Assembly (NCBI GenBank): GCA_023250955.1
Contig: JAHEZQ010000009.1
Coordinates: forward strand, 62,001 to 126,000
DNA: 64,000 bases
Source of the DNA: Melioribacter sp.
Lineage (GTDB): Bacteria > Bacteroidota > Ignavibacteria > Ignavibacteriales > Melioribacteraceae
Direction of reading: 5' to 3'
A program made the translations under genes and the position numbers. Positions 1 through 9,371 of the stretch are shown here, piece by piece. The notes under the pieces are model-generated. The model made no database searches. It was not told the DNA's origin and saw only the letters and a program-made list of their open reading frames with translations. Each line of letters starts with the position of its first letter. Position 1 is the first letter of the stretch.

Positions 1-792
1 GATCTAAAATTTATTACAACTCTTCACGGTACAGATATAACTCTGGTTGGACTAGAGCCTTCTTTTATGCCTCTCGTAAAATTTAGTATTGAAGAAAGCG
101 ACGGTGTCACAGCAGTTTCAAGATTTTTAAAAGAAAAAACTCTTACTAATTATAACATCGAAAAAGATATTGAAGTAATCTACAACTTTATTGATATAGA
201 AAAGTATAAACCAAAAGAGAGTGAATTGTTTAGGAAGCATATCGCGCCATGTGGTGAAAAGGTTTTAGTTCACACATCTAACTTTCGCCTTGTAAAAAGA
301 GTTGCAGATACGATTCGAGTTCTTGATAAAGTGAAAAAAGATGTACCTACAAAGTTGGTTTTAGTAGGAGATGGCCCTGATCGTTCGGACTGCGAACGAC
401 TTACACGTGAACTTGATTTACAAAAAGATGTTATTTTTCTAGGCAAACAAGATGGTTTAACAGAAATCTTAAATGCAGCAGATATATTTTTAATGCCGTC
501 ACAATCAGAAAGTTTTGGTCTATCTGCATTAGAAGCAATGTCGTGCGGTGTTCCTGTTGTAAGTTCATCTGTTGGCGGTTTGCCTGAATTAAATATTCAT
601 AATGAAACCGGATACATTGCTGAGATTGGTGATATTGATAGAATGGCTAAGTATGTTGTAGAACTTTTGACAAATGAAAAGAGATATAAATCATTTTCAA
701 AAAATTCCCGCGAGCGTGCAGTAAAGAATTTTGATAAAGATTTAATTGTTCCAAAATATGTGGCGTATTACGAAAAGATTCTTAATTCATAA
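1..792 (+). CDS. bshA: N-acetyl-alpha-D-glucosaminyl L-malate synthase BshA (5' partial)
   Basis: GT4-family glycosyltransferase that joins GlcNAc to L-malate in the first step of bacillithiol synthesis, in the cytosol. The reading frame is open from base 1, so the true start lies upstream; 263 residues are visible and roughly the first 115 of a usual 375-380 are missing. The visible start reads ITTLHGTDITLVG, a BshA signature. The GT4 donor-site motif ESFGLSALEAMSCG (E-x7-E) follows. The first in-frame ATG (67) is internal. It converges with ugd, with 30 bases between them and no clear terminator. Assignment to BshA rather than another GT4 rests on the HGTDITLVG motif and overall fit. Confidence 0.88.
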   Translation, partial: DLKFITTLHGTDITLVGLEPSFMPLVKFSIEESDGVTAVSRFLKEKTLTNYNIEKDIEVIYNFIDIEKYKPKESELFRKHIAPCGEKVLVHTSNFRLVKRVADTIRVLDKVKKDVPTKLVLVGDGPDRSDCERLTRELDLQKDVIFLGKQDGLTEILNAADIFLMPSQSESFGLSALEAMSCGVPVVSSSVGGLPELNIHNETGYIAEIGDIDRMAKYVVELLTNEKRYKSFSKNSRERAVKNFDKDLIVPKYVAYYEKILNS

Positions 793-822
793 AAATATAT
801 TTCAGCAAAAAAAGAATAAAGC

Positions 823-2151
823 TTATACAACAACCGTTTTCCTTCCAATACTGTAATATGTAAATCCTAATTCTTCCATTTTCTTTATTTCAAAAACATT
901 CCGTCCATCAAAAATGATTGGCGATTTTAAATCAGTTTTTATCCGATTAAAATCCGGATTCCTAAACTCATTCCATTCAGTTAGAATTAATAATGCATCT
1001 GCATCTTTCAATATACTATATTGATCTTGAGTGTAATCGAGAATATCATCTAAATAAAATTTTGCGTTGTCCATCGCTGCTGGATCATAAGCTGAAACTT
1101 TGGCACCAAGTCGGATCAATTCTTTTATAATGTATATTGATGGTGCTTCGCGCATATCATCAGTATTCGGTTTGAATGCTAGCCCCCAAACAGCAAATTT
1201 TTTCCCTTTTATATTTCGGTCAAAATGTTTTAAGATTTTTTTTACAAGAATTAATTTTTGAAGTTTGTTCGCTTCGTCAACAACTTTGAGAAGTCTTATC
1301 GGTGAATTATTGTCCTCGCTAGTTTTGATGAGCGCATTCACGTCTTTAGGAAAACAAGATCCCCCGTAACCAATGCCCGGAAATAAAAATCTTTTTCCAA
1401 TCCTAGTATCGGCACCCATTCCTTTGCGGACCATCTCAACATCAGCTCCCACAACTTCACAAAAATTCGCAAGCTCATTCATATAAGTTATACGCATAGC
1501 TAAGTAAGAATTTGCAGCATACTTTGTTACCTCTGAACTTTCTGGGTTCATTTCGAAGATTGGATTACCTTGGCGGACAAATGGTTCATAAAGAGTACGC
1601 ATTCGATCAAAAACATTTTGAGAGCTTGCACCAACAATAATCCTATCCGGTTTCATAAAATCATCAACTGCAAATCCCTCGCGTAAAAATTCCGGATTAG
1701 ATACTACTTCAAAATTATTTACACCATGCTTTTCAATAATTTTTGTAACGGCTTTTGAGGTTCCAACAGTAACCGTACTTTTATTAACAATGATTTTGAT
1801 ATTCTTTGCAGCAGATTCTTTCAAGATCTTTCCGATCTCATCTGCTACTTCAAACACATATTTTAAGTCAGCTGAACCATCTTCTCCTTGAGGCGTGGGA
1901 AGACAAAGCATAATTATTTCAGACTCAAGGACAGCTTTTTTTAGATCATCTGTAAATGTTAATCTTTTCTTCTCGATGTTACGGTGGAATAATATTTCCA
2001 AACCCGGTTCATAAATAGGAACTATTCCCCTTTTCAATTTTTCCAGCTTGTCTTTGTTATTATCAACACAGATAACATTATTTCCCATTTCAGCGAAACA
2101 AGTCCCGCTTACAAGACCTACGTAGCCGGTTCCAATAACAGAAAGATTCAT
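823..2151 (-). CDS. ugd: UDP-glucose 6-dehydrogenase
   Basis: Oxidises UDP-glucose to UDP-glucuronate with two NAD+, supplying precursors for surface polysaccharide. 442 residues, full length for the family. The N-terminal Rossmann motif GTGYVGLVSGTCFAEMG is at residues 7-23, and the catalytic cysteine is C266 in GYGGSCFPKDV. The C-terminal UDP-binding part includes AVWGLAFKPNTDDMREAPS. The start is supported by AAGGAG five bases upstream of ATG. It is the last gene of the galE-rfbC-ugd operon, 14 bases after rfbC. Confidence 0.95.
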   Translation of the reverse strand: MNLSVIGTGYVGLVSGTCFAEMGNNVICVDNNKDKLEKLKRGIVPIYEPGLEILFHRNIEKKRLTFTDDLKKAVLESEIIMLCLPTPQGEDGSADLKYVFEVADEIGKILKESAAKNIKIIVNKSTVTVGTSKAVTKIIEKHGVNNFEVVSNPEFLREGFAVDDFMKPDRIIVGASSQNVFDRMRTLYEPFVRQGNPIFEMNPESSEVTKYAANSYLAMRITYMNELANFCEVVGADVEMVRKGMGADTRIGKRFLFPGIGYGGSCFPKDVNALIKTSEDNNSPIRLLKVVDEANKLQKLILVKKILKHFDRNIKGKKFAVWGLAFKPNTDDMREAPSIYIIKELIRLGAKVSAYDPAAMDNAKFYLDDILDYTQDQYSILKDADALLILTEWNEFRNPDFNRIKTDLKSPIIFDGRNVFEIKKMEELGFTYYSIGRKTVVV

Positions 2152-2165
2152 TACAACTCCTTAAT

Positions 2166-2714
2166 TCAAAATTTAAAATCTTTTTCGATATCCTTAAATC
2201 GTTTTGCTTTTAAGTCTTTGGCAGATACAATCGGGTTATTGATTTTCCAATCAATCTTCAAATCGGAATCGTTATATAAAATTGCCCGTTCACTTTCTTT
2301 ATTATACAACGCAGTGCATTTGTAATTAAAAATTGCACTGTTAGATAGAACTGAAAATCCGTGAGCAAATCCTGGCGGTATCCAAAGCTGATTATTATTT
2401 TCTTCACTTAATTCAATCGCAAAATATTTTCCGAAAGTTGGTGATCCAAAACGGATATCAACAGCAATGTCTAAAACTTTTCCTATTACAATGCTGCATA
2501 ATTTACCTTGAGCATACTTTCCAGCCTGATAATGCAATCCTCGTATTGTTCCTTTAACTGATTTTGAAATATTGTCCTGAATAAAAGTTTGATTAATTCC
2601 ACCGTCAGAAAATTTCTTTTTATTAAATGATTCAAAGAAATAACCGCGGTCGTCGGGATAAACATCGGGTTTTACTAAAATTAATCCTTCAATAAATGTT
2701 TTTTCGAATTCCAA
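2166..2714 (-). CDS. rfbC: dTDP-4-dehydrorhamnose 3,5-epimerase
   Basis: Epimerises dTDP-4-keto-6-deoxyglucose at C3 and C5 in dTDP-L-rhamnose synthesis. RmlC cupin motifs are visible: DDRGYFFESF near the N-terminus, the catalytic RGLHYQ histidine, and WIPPGFAHGFSVLS. I chose a TTG start at 2714 (protein MEFEKTFIEG...) because GAGG lies six bases upstream and the product then begins where RmlC proteins usually do; an in-frame ATG at 2753 would add 13 unlikely residues and overlap galE. The gene starts 8 bases after the galE stop. RmlA, RmlB and RmlD are not in this window. Confidence 0.9.
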   Translation of the reverse strand: MEFEKTFIEGLILVKPDVYPDDRGYFFESFNKKKFSDGGINQTFIQDNISKSVKGTIRGLHYQAGKYAQGKLCSIVIGKVLDIAVDIRFGSPTFGKYFAIELSEENNNQLWIPPGFAHGFSVLSNSAIFNYKCTALYNKESERAILYNDSDLKIDWKINNPIVSAKDLKAKRFKDIEKDFKF

Positions 2715-2722
2715 TCTTAACC

Positions 2723-3697
2723 TCAAAATTTTGGATTTGAATGCCAATTCCAAGCTGTTTCTATAATTTTTTCAACTGAATACTTCGGAATCCACCCTAA
2801 AAGATTTTTTGCTTTCATATTATCTGCAACAAGTATTGCCGGATCTCCAATTCTTCTTGAAACAATTTCAAATGGAATTTCTTTTTTTGTGATAGCTTTT
2901 GCTTTTTCTATAATCTCAAGAACAGAATTTCCTTTACCGGTTCCTAAATTAATAACATTTGATTTACCGCCATTGATCAAATATTCCAATGACTTCAAAT
3001 GCGCATCCGCCAAATCATTTACATGAATATAGTCGCGGATACAAGTGCCGTCTTTAGTATTATAATCGTTTCCAAAAACAAAAACTTTTTCTCTTTTTGA
3101 AAGAGCTGTTTGTAATACAATTGGAATAAGATGCGGTTCCGGATTATGGCTTTCGCCGATTATCCCTGATGGATCAGCTCCTGCTGCGTTGAAATAGCGC
3201 AGTGAAATACTTTTGAGACCTGATGAAACCTCAAAATCTTTTAGCAAAGTTTCGATCATTAATTTTGTATTTGCATAAGGATTTATCGGTTGCACCGGCT
3301 GATCTTCCGAGATCGGCACTTTAGAAGGATTCCCGTAAATTGAACATGTTGATGAAAAAACAAAATTCTTTACTCCATTTTCTGCGCAAACTTTTATCAA
3401 GTTAAAACTTCCCACAACATTGTTTTGATAATATCTGTCCGGATGTTCAACTGATTCTCCCACATAAGCAAAAGCAGCAAAATGAACAACAACACTCGGC
3501 ATTTGTGTTTGTATGAAATAAGAGAGTGATCCGGCATCAAGAAGATCAATATCTTCAAAATGAATATTCTTTGGCACCGCCTCTCTGTGTCCTCTTGATA
3601 AGTTATCAAGAACAACCGGTTGGTAACCCTTCTCAGAAAGAAGTTTCACGAAATGTGAACCAATATATCCAGCACCGCCAGTGACAAGAACTTTCAA
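2723..3697 (-). CDS. galE: UDP-glucose 4-epimerase
   Basis: Interconverts UDP-glucose and UDP-galactose; short-chain dehydrogenase fold. The NAD motif VTGGAGYIGSHF is at the extreme N-terminus and the catalytic YANTK (YxxxK) follows. A TTG start at 3697 gives MKVLVTGGAGYIGSH, the classic GalE beginning, with GAGGG four bases upstream; the in-frame ATG at 3745 would add 16 residues with no family counterpart. About 324 residues. First gene of the operon with rfbC and ugd. The 154 bases to the divergent NTPase gene should hold both promoters, which I could not assign. Confidence 0.93.
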   Translation of the reverse strand: MKVLVTGGAGYIGSHFVKLLSEKGYQPVVLDNLSRGHREAVPKNIHFEDIDLLDAGSLSYFIQTQMPSVVVHFAAFAYVGESVEHPDRYYQNNVVGSFNLIKVCAENGVKNFVFSSTCSIYGNPSKVPISEDQPVQPINPYANTKLMIETLLKDFEVSSGLKSISLRYFNAAGADPSGIIGESHNPEPHLIPIVLQTALSKREKVFVFGNDYNTKDGTCIRDYIHVNDLADAHLKSLEYLINGGKSNVINLGTGKGNSVLEIIEKAKAITKKEIPFEIVSRRIGDPAILVADNMKAKNLLGWIPKYSVEKIIETAWNWHSNPKF

Positions 3698-3851
3698 TAT
3701 TCCCTCGTTAGATTTACTGGAGTTAAAAATACAAAAATTATTCACGTTTGAGAATTATTGATTTTGTCTGTTTTCACTACAGTCCTGATTGTATCAAAAT
3801 TAAATTTCGATTAATTTGAATTATAAAAGAACTCAAAAACAGTCACTAATA

Positions 3852-4319
3852 ATGAAAAATCTCTTTATTCTCACTGGTTCTATTAATTCCGGTAAAACAA
3901 CTAAATTAATGCAGTGGGCGGTGGTTCAAAAAAATATTGATGGAATATTCCAACCTGTAATTGATGATAAAAGATTTATTTATCATATCAGTTCACGCAC
4001 ACTAAAAATTTTAGAAACCACTAAGACCAAACCAGAAAATGAAATAATTATAATCGGAAAATATAAATTCCGTAAAAGTGTTTTTGATTGGGCTCAAAGT
4101 ATTCTAATTGATTGTTTAGGTAAGAAATTTGATTGGATAATTATTGATGAAATTGGTCCCCTCGAATTAGAGGGGAAGGGATTAGAACCAACTATTTCAA
4201 AAATCTTTAATGAAATTGATAAACTGAATGCAAATGTATTGTGTGTGGTTCGTGATTCAATACTTGAAAAATTTGTAAAACATTATAAACTTGAAAATAA
4301 ATATGAGTTGGTAAATTAA
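3852..4319 (+). CDS. THEP1-like nucleoside-triphosphatase (NTPase_1 family)
   Basis: Small P-loop NTPase of about 155 residues. The Walker A is GSINSGKTT at the N-terminus; the Walker B is IIIDEIGPLELEG, where the DEIGPxEL signature is typical of THEP1/NTPase_1 (PF03266). These enzymes hydrolyse NTPs in vitro; their cell role is unclear. The start at ATG 3852 (MKNLFILTGS) places the P-loop as in relatives; an upstream in-frame ATG at 3816 would add 12 residues. No good ribosome site is seen. It is a single gene between two leftward units. Confidence 0.75.
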   Translation: MKNLFILTGSINSGKTTKLMQWAVVQKNIDGIFQPVIDDKRFIYHISSRTLKILETTKTKPENEIIIIGKYKFRKSVFDWAQSILIDCLGKKFDWIIIDEIGPLELEGKGLEPTISKIFNEIDKLNANVLCVVRDSILEKFVKHYKLENKYELVN

Positions 4320-4469
4320 GAGCTAACTTAAAGATTTCAGCAAGACATTGTATTTATCTGTACCGCTAAGAATTGTCTTCAAAATATATGATTTCGTTAG
4401 GATCCATTATCTACATGGTGCAAAAGTTGTCAGAGAAATAAATTCAATGACAACTTTCATTTATTAATT

Positions 4470-4589
4470 ATGATTATCGCATTGATGACCATCTTCGTGA
4501 CGGTTGTGCTGCTCATGCTAGTTATTCCAATTCGTCAATATCAAGAATTATTTCTTCCAGGTTGGATAACGGAATGGCACGCGGCTTAA
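4470..4589 (+). CDS. Possible small single-TM protein (39 aa)
   Basis: ATG-initiated ORF of 39 codons in an otherwise empty region. The protein starts MIIALMTIFVTVVLLMLVIP, one membrane-length hydrophobic helix, followed by a short polar tail ending WITEWHAA. No Shine-Dalgarno site is seen upstream. The stop lies inside a perfect 8-bp hairpin. It could be a small membrane peptide or a chance ORF; I recognise no family. Confidence 0.25.
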   Translation: MIIALMTIFVTVVLLMLVIPIRQYQELFLPGWITEWHAA

Positions 4590-4602
4590 AGTAATAAGCC
4601 GC
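4581..4602. terminator. Hairpin, possible terminator
   Basis: GCGGCTTA and TAAGCCGC form a perfect 8-bp stem with a 6-base loop. On the plus strand a T-run begins about 20 bases later, too far for a classical intrinsic terminator. It may instead end transcripts through pausing or act as an RNA 3'-end stabiliser for the NTPase or small-ORF transcript. Confidence 0.35.
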
Positions 4603-4736
4603 TGGATTACATTTAACAGTCCTATTTTTTTTGTCTGGGCATAAATTTTAATTACGAGCATATGCTCATATTAAATTTTTAGCTATATTCTATATAAGTC
4701 AAATATGATTACTATAGTGAGTTGTTGCGAGGACTA

Positions 4737-6098
4737 TTAACTATTAAGTCTTTCCAATCTCGATCTTAAATGTCTTTCGCTTATTCCAAGAATTCTTGCA
4801 GCAGCACTTTTATTTCCATTGGTTTTGTTTAATGCTTCTTTGATCATAGTTAGTTCAAACAATTTTGTCTTTTCTTCATATCCATCATCAAGATTATAAG
4901 GATTCATCTTTTTATCAAACTTTTCTTGTGCGGCAAGTATTGGTAAATCTTCATTTGTTATTAATTTATTTCGAGTTAATACTACTGCCCGTTCAATTAT
5001 ATTCTCAAGTTCACGAACATTCCCTGGAAAATGGTATTTCATTAATTCATCCAACGCTTCGCGATTGATTCCTTTAATATCTTTCTTGTTTTCACTTGCA
5101 TACTTTTTAATAAAATGATCAACCAAAACCGGAATGTCTTCCTTTCGCTGTCTAAGAGAGGGAATCATAATAGCTACAACATTTAACCGGTAGAATAAAT
5201 CTTCTCTGAATTCGCCGTTCTTTATCATCTCATCTAAATTTCTATGAGTAGCTGCAATTATTCTAACATCAGTTTTAACCGTTTGGTTGCCGCCAATTCT
5301 TTGAACTTCGCCAAATTGAATTGCCCTCAGAATTTTTACTTGAACAGAAAGCTGTATGTCGCCAACTTCATCAATAAAGATTGTTCCGCCCGTTGCTTCT
5401 TCAAATCTTCCAATTCTCTGGTTAGTAGCTCCGGTAAAAGATCCTTTCTCGTGTCCGAACAATTCACTCTCAAGTAAGTTTTCAGAAAGCGAAGCGACAT
5501 TTACTGTAATAAATGGTTTATCTTTTCGCGGACTCGCATAGTGAATTGCCTTAGCAATCAGTTCTTTTCCTGTTCCGCTTTCACCTCTGACTAAAACAGT
5601 TGCCTTGGAATTTGCTACTCTTCCGGCAGTATTTAAAACATTTTCCATCAAACTACTTTGTGAAATAATCTTTTCAAACCGGAATTTACCCTGAAGCTGT
5701 TCTCTTAATAATCTATTTTCTCCAATCAAAAGTTTCCTTTCTTGGATTTTTCCAAGAATACTTTCCAATTCATCTAAATCTATCGGTTTTGTTAAATAAT
5801 CAAACGCGCCCGCTTTCATAAGATTCACTGCACTTTCAATAGTTCCGAATGCAGTCATTACAACAACATCTATTTCCGGATTTAATTCTTTCATTTGCTG
5901 AAGAACTTGCATCCCATCCCATCCTGGCATATTAAAATCAGTCAGAACAATATCAATCAAATTCACTCCCGCAATTTTGTAACCTGTTTCACCGTTATTA
6001 GTAGTATAAACTGTAAATCCTCGTTTACCTAAAAAACTTTTAAGCGATTGAAGTTGAGATTCTTCATCGTCTATTACTAAAATGGAAAAGTTAGTCAT
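4737..6098 (-). CDS. Sigma-54-dependent response regulator (NtrC/AtoC/ZraR type)
   Basis: Enhancer-binding activator, 453 residues. The receiver domain (1-120) has phospho-acceptor D54 in VLTDFNMPG and the acidic pair in VIDDEE. The AAA+ domain (about 145-380) has Walker A GESGTGKE at 172-179, the sigma-54 contact loop GSFTGA at 219-224, and Walker B GGTIFIDEVGD at 237-247. The C-terminal Fis-type helix-turn-helix is at about 418-452. All key residues are intact, so it should activate sigma-54 promoters when phosphorylated by the kinase encoded 9 bases upstream. Target promoters were not identified in the window. Confidence 0.95.
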   Translation of the reverse strand: MTNFSILVIDDEESQLQSLKSFLGKRGFTVYTTNNGETGYKIAGVNLIDIVLTDFNMPGWDGMQVLQQMKELNPEIDVVVMTAFGTIESAVNLMKAGAFDYLTKPIDLDELESILGKIQERKLLIGENRLLREQLQGKFRFEKIISQSSLMENVLNTAGRVANSKATVLVRGESGTGKELIAKAIHYASPRKDKPFITVNVASLSENLLESELFGHEKGSFTGATNQRIGRFEEATGGTIFIDEVGDIQLSVQVKILRAIQFGEVQRIGGNQTVKTDVRIIAATHRNLDEMIKNGEFREDLFYRLNVVAIMIPSLRQRKEDIPVLVDHFIKKYASENKKDIKGINREALDELMKYHFPGNVRELENIIERAVVLTRNKLITNEDLPILAAQEKFDKKMNPYNLDDGYEEKTKLFELTMIKEALNKTNGNKSAAARILGISERHLRSRLERLNS

Positions 6099-6107
6099 GT
6101 CTTCCTC

Positions 6108-8135
6108 TTACGAATAATACTTCGGTAATAATATTGTAAAAACTGTTCCTTTATCCGGTTCGCTATGAACAGATATTAATCCGTTATGCTCGGAAATAAT
6201 TTTTTGAACAACACTTAGTCCGATACCGCTACCCTTTGATTTGGTAGTAAAGTAAAGATTAAAAATTCTTTTCAGATTATCACAGGAAATTCCTTTTCCG
6301 TTATCAGCAAATTTGATATCAACTTGATTGTTCTTCCCTTCTGCAACATCAATATTTATTTCTCCATTCTCGATTAATGCATCAATAGCGTTCTCAAATA
6401 GATTTATAAACAATTGAGTCATTTGTGTCCTATCCCAAACTACTTCGCCAATATCAACTATTCTTAAACTCAGTTTAATATTTTTATCTGCAAGAAGTGT
6501 ACGATACTGTTTCTCCAATTGTTGGAATAATTCATTAACTTTAAATTTCTCGGCTTTAATCGGTTGTGGTTTAGCAAATCTTAAAAAACTTTCTATGGTC
6601 TCATTAATTCGTTTTACTTCTTTATAAACCACTTGAGTCAAACTTTTATACTCCTCCTCATCTTCTTTTGGATTAAAGTCTTTACCCAATTGTTGTGCTA
6701 TTGTTCCAATAGAGTTCAACGGATTTCTAATTTCATGAGCTACAGATGAAGCTAATTCACCCATAGCAACAAGTCTTTCACTTCGTTCAATCTGTTTCTC
6801 AAGTAATTTTAGTTCTGTTAAATCTCTCAAAACCAATATTGTGTTAATTTCTTTTTTCTCATCGTAAAATTCACTTTTGGAAACTAAAAACACTTTATCC
6901 TTTCCGTCAATATTGCATTCAATTTCTTCAATCGTTGATGATGAGTATATTATTCTTTCACACTTACCGTCTGCAAATAAGGAAAAGAATTCCTTCCCTT
7001 TTGCTTTCCCATCATTAACGCCTAACAGAATTTCACCGGGTCTATTAATGGTCTGAACTCTTTTACTGGAGTCCAGAACAATAATGCCATCACTTACATT
7101 ATTTATTATTCGGCTTGAGTAAGATTCAATTGCCGAAAATCTTTTAGAGAGGAGATTGAAATTTTGTTTCAAAAAAACCAATGTGATAGTTACAAATCCA
7201 AAAATGAAAAGAACTATTCCTAAAAAGATAATTCTTCGTGTTAATCTTTCATTAATATTATTCAGCGGTTCTAAGGAAATTCCCAAACGGAATATTCCTA
7301 TAGTTTGGTTATTGTGAACAAACGGATGCAGTACTTCAAAAACTTCTAACGAACCAATTTTAGCAATCCGCCAGTTATATAAATTCTGATCGAGCGTTCT
7401 TAATAAAACTTTAGATGAATCAACATCTTCTAAATTTCGAATCTCTCCGGAGCCTGCAATTATTCCCACTTTATCTTGAAGAGCTGCATAAATAATCTGG
7501 CTATTCTCAGTTACCTTTTTTAGAAGAACACCAAAACCAACTTGTTTTCTGAAGTTTAATAATTCGGCGGCATCAACATTAAGTACAATTGCCCCACCCT
7601 CAATTGTTGATACAGCGACAGCAAATCTTTCTCCTTCTTGAAACCGTGCTTCTTTTATACCAATTATTAGCGTATCTGCTTCACCATTCAATATCGGTCC
7701 AATATATTTCTTGGGATTTTCTTTTTCAGTTAGATTAGAATGTATTTCTTTATGGCTGCCGAATATTTTTATTCCATCCTTATTAAAAACATTAATCCGG
7801 TAAATCTGGTTATTCTTAGTAATATCTTCTAAAAGGGAATTATTAACTAATCCTTTCTCGTACATCATTTTTATCATTACTGCATTGCTCAGTAATCTTT
7901 GTTTTAATTCATCTTCAATTTTCTGGTAGGAAAGAAGAGCATTGTTCGATGAGTATAGAAGAGTTTCAAGTAAGGAATGCCCTTGCTTTTCCATCAACTC
8001 CATCATCTCACTTTTGCTTTGGTTTAATTCGATAAGGACAGATGAAATAACAATTATTGCAGTAACTAAAAAGATTAGGATTAGACTTCTGGGTTGTACA
8101 AAAAAATTCTTAAAAAGCTTCACTTCTGTCCTCAA
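6108..8135 (-). CDS. Membrane sensor histidine kinase, NtrB/ZraS-like
   Basis: 675 residues. TM1 is at about 17-36, then an extracytoplasmic sensor region to about 300, TM2 about 302-323, a PAS domain about 335-440, a HisKA helix with H467 in SSVAHEIRNP, and a HATPase domain with N582 (NLFENAIDA), DNGKG (611-615) and GSGIGL (635-640). The sensor region looks Cache-like in layout; the ligand is unknown. It is encoded just upstream of its response regulator and downstream of a beta-barrel gene, which suggests that the signal comes from the envelope. Confidence 0.93.
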   Translation of the reverse strand: MRTEVKLFKNFFVQPRSLILIFLVTAIIVISSVLIELNQSKSEMMELMEKQGHSLLETLLYSSNNALLSYQKIEDELKQRLLSNAVMIKMMYEKGLVNNSLLEDITKNNQIYRINVFNKDGIKIFGSHKEIHSNLTEKENPKKYIGPILNGEADTLIIGIKEARFQEGERFAVAVSTIEGGAIVLNVDAAELLNFRKQVGFGVLLKKVTENSQIIYAALQDKVGIIAGSGEIRNLEDVDSSKVLLRTLDQNLYNWRIAKIGSLEVFEVLHPFVHNNQTIGIFRLGISLEPLNNINERLTRRIIFLGIVLFIFGFVTITLVFLKQNFNLLSKRFSAIESYSSRIINNVSDGIIVLDSSKRVQTINRPGEILLGVNDGKAKGKEFFSLFADGKCERIIYSSSTIEEIECNIDGKDKVFLVSKSEFYDEKKEINTILVLRDLTELKLLEKQIERSERLVAMGELASSVAHEIRNPLNSIGTIAQQLGKDFNPKEDEEEYKSLTQVVYKEVKRINETIESFLRFAKPQPIKAEKFKVNELFQQLEKQYRTLLADKNIKLSLRIVDIGEVVWDRTQMTQLFINLFENAIDALIENGEINIDVAEGKNNQVDIKFADNGKGISCDNLKRIFNLYFTTKSKGSGIGLSVVQKIISEHNGLISVHSEPDKGTVFTILLPKYYS

Positions 8136-8221
8136 TCATCAAATTTAATTTACGCAAAAAATCATTATTAATATGAAGCAAAGCTCTTAAATAGGATTCA
8201 GATCTTTCTGATTTATTTTCC

Positions 8222-9361
8222 CTAAAACTCAAATCCTACATTTAGATTAATTGAATTGCTTTTATAATTGAATAAAGTGCTGTTCGATTTATTATCTATC
8301 AGTTGGTAGTTCAGTCCTACCGAAAGTTCAGTGTCGCTTAAAAACCCCAATGGAATATTTTTCTTAATCGAAAAATTGAAAATATTTTGAGTATCGCTAC
8401 GCATTATACCGGTGTTGTAATTGTAAAGTGCATCATAAACTCCTTGAGACGGATAGTGTTTTTCATTTAGATTAAATCTCATTTTTATCTCAAGGTTTTC
8501 AAAAAATATCTGAGTAAGTTCAAAAGAAAGACTATTACCCTCATAATTCACCGGATCATCAAACATTTCTGATTCGTCGCCGTAAATCATATTTAGATCT
8601 TTGACAAAAGCTCCAAATCCGTTTAAAATACTTCGATTTGTAAACTGTAATGCTATTCCAGTTGTGGATGTAATAGATTGAGCAATTCTTCCGAAAGAAA
8701 CCACTTGTGTTATAGATGAAACATTTTTGTCGGTATAGGATTCAGTAGCAAGCAAGTTATTTTCATCAGTGTAAGTATATATTCCGGATTGTACCGGATT
8801 TAGATACTTTTTATAATTAAATGAGCCGCCAAGAATCAATGTTGTTCCACTATCAAAACCACGATTAACGTTTAGACTTAGACTTCCTTTGTAATTATCC
8901 ATTATACTAATATTCTTGTACTTAGTGAGACTAACATTAGGAGAGAATGTTATAAATACATTTTCCACATTAATTTGCTGTTGGTAAAATGCTGTGATGT
9001 TTGAGTAATCATAGTATGTGTATATATCTTTATTCAATCTTTGCTCGGCATACACACCTATGGCAGAGTTTTCAAAACTTTTCCACATTGCTAATTGATG
9101 CCAGTAAAAATTTCTCTCCGGTATTACATCAAAATTTAGATAGCTTCCGTAATAGCCAATGGAGAAATTTCCCAAATTATTTTCTAATCCATAATCTATT
9201 GACGATAAAAATGTTTTTGTTGAAAGCTGGGAGCGGAATGGATTGTCGTTATATTCCTGATCAGTTGATAATTTGAAACTCCACTGTGCAGAACTAAGTG
9301 TACTAATCGAAAACAAAATGATTAAGAAATATTTTAATCTATAACTAACAACTTGATACAT
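8222..9361 (-). CDS. Outer-membrane beta-barrel protein, unknown function
   Basis: 379 residues. A signal peptide ends near SISTLSSAQ (about residue 26). The rest is rich in alternating aromatic/polar strands typical of barrels, and it ends LNVGFEF with a C-terminal Phe as in BAM substrates. No specific family is recognised. The start has GAGG followed by TGAAAA before ATG. It lies between a small secreted protein gene and the kinase gene on the same strand; an 86-base gap separates it from the kinase. It may be the surface arm of the signalling module, but that is inferred from position only. Confidence 0.75.
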   Translation of the reverse strand: MYQVVSYRLKYFLIILFSISTLSSAQWSFKLSTDQEYNDNPFRSQLSTKTFLSSIDYGLENNLGNFSIGYYGSYLNFDVIPERNFYWHQLAMWKSFENSAIGVYAEQRLNKDIYTYYDYSNITAFYQQQINVENVFITFSPNVSLTKYKNISIMDNYKGSLSLNVNRGFDSGTTLILGGSFNYKKYLNPVQSGIYTYTDENNLLATESYTDKNVSSITQVVSFGRIAQSITSTTGIALQFTNRSILNGFGAFVKDLNMIYGDESEMFDDPVNYEGNSLSFELTQIFFENLEIKMRFNLNEKHYPSQGVYDALYNYNTGIMRSDTQNIFNFSIKKNIPLGFLSDTELSVGLNYQLIDNKSNSTLFNYKSNSINLNVGFEF

Positions 9362-9371
9362 TTTTCACCTC

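Larger units (their letters stand above)
4320..4736. other. Intergenic stretch between convergent genes
   Basis: 417 bases downstream of both the NTPase gene and the response-regulator gene. It holds a possible 39-codon hydrophobic ORF (4470-4589), an 8-bp perfect hairpin across that ORF's stop (4581-4602), a T-rich run near 4625-4632, and a 12-base palindrome GAGCATATGCTC (4656-4667). I see no tRNA and no convincing remnant of a larger gene. Confidence 0.6.

Noticed and set aside
4156-4173. CCCCTC...GAGGGG hairpin in the NTPase gene
   Set aside because: It encodes the conserved GPLELEGKG motif, so the pairing is most likely a by-product of coding.
4574-4590. TGGCAC at 4575-4580 as a sigma-54 site
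   Set aside because: Only the -24 half is present; the -12 half reads TTAAA.
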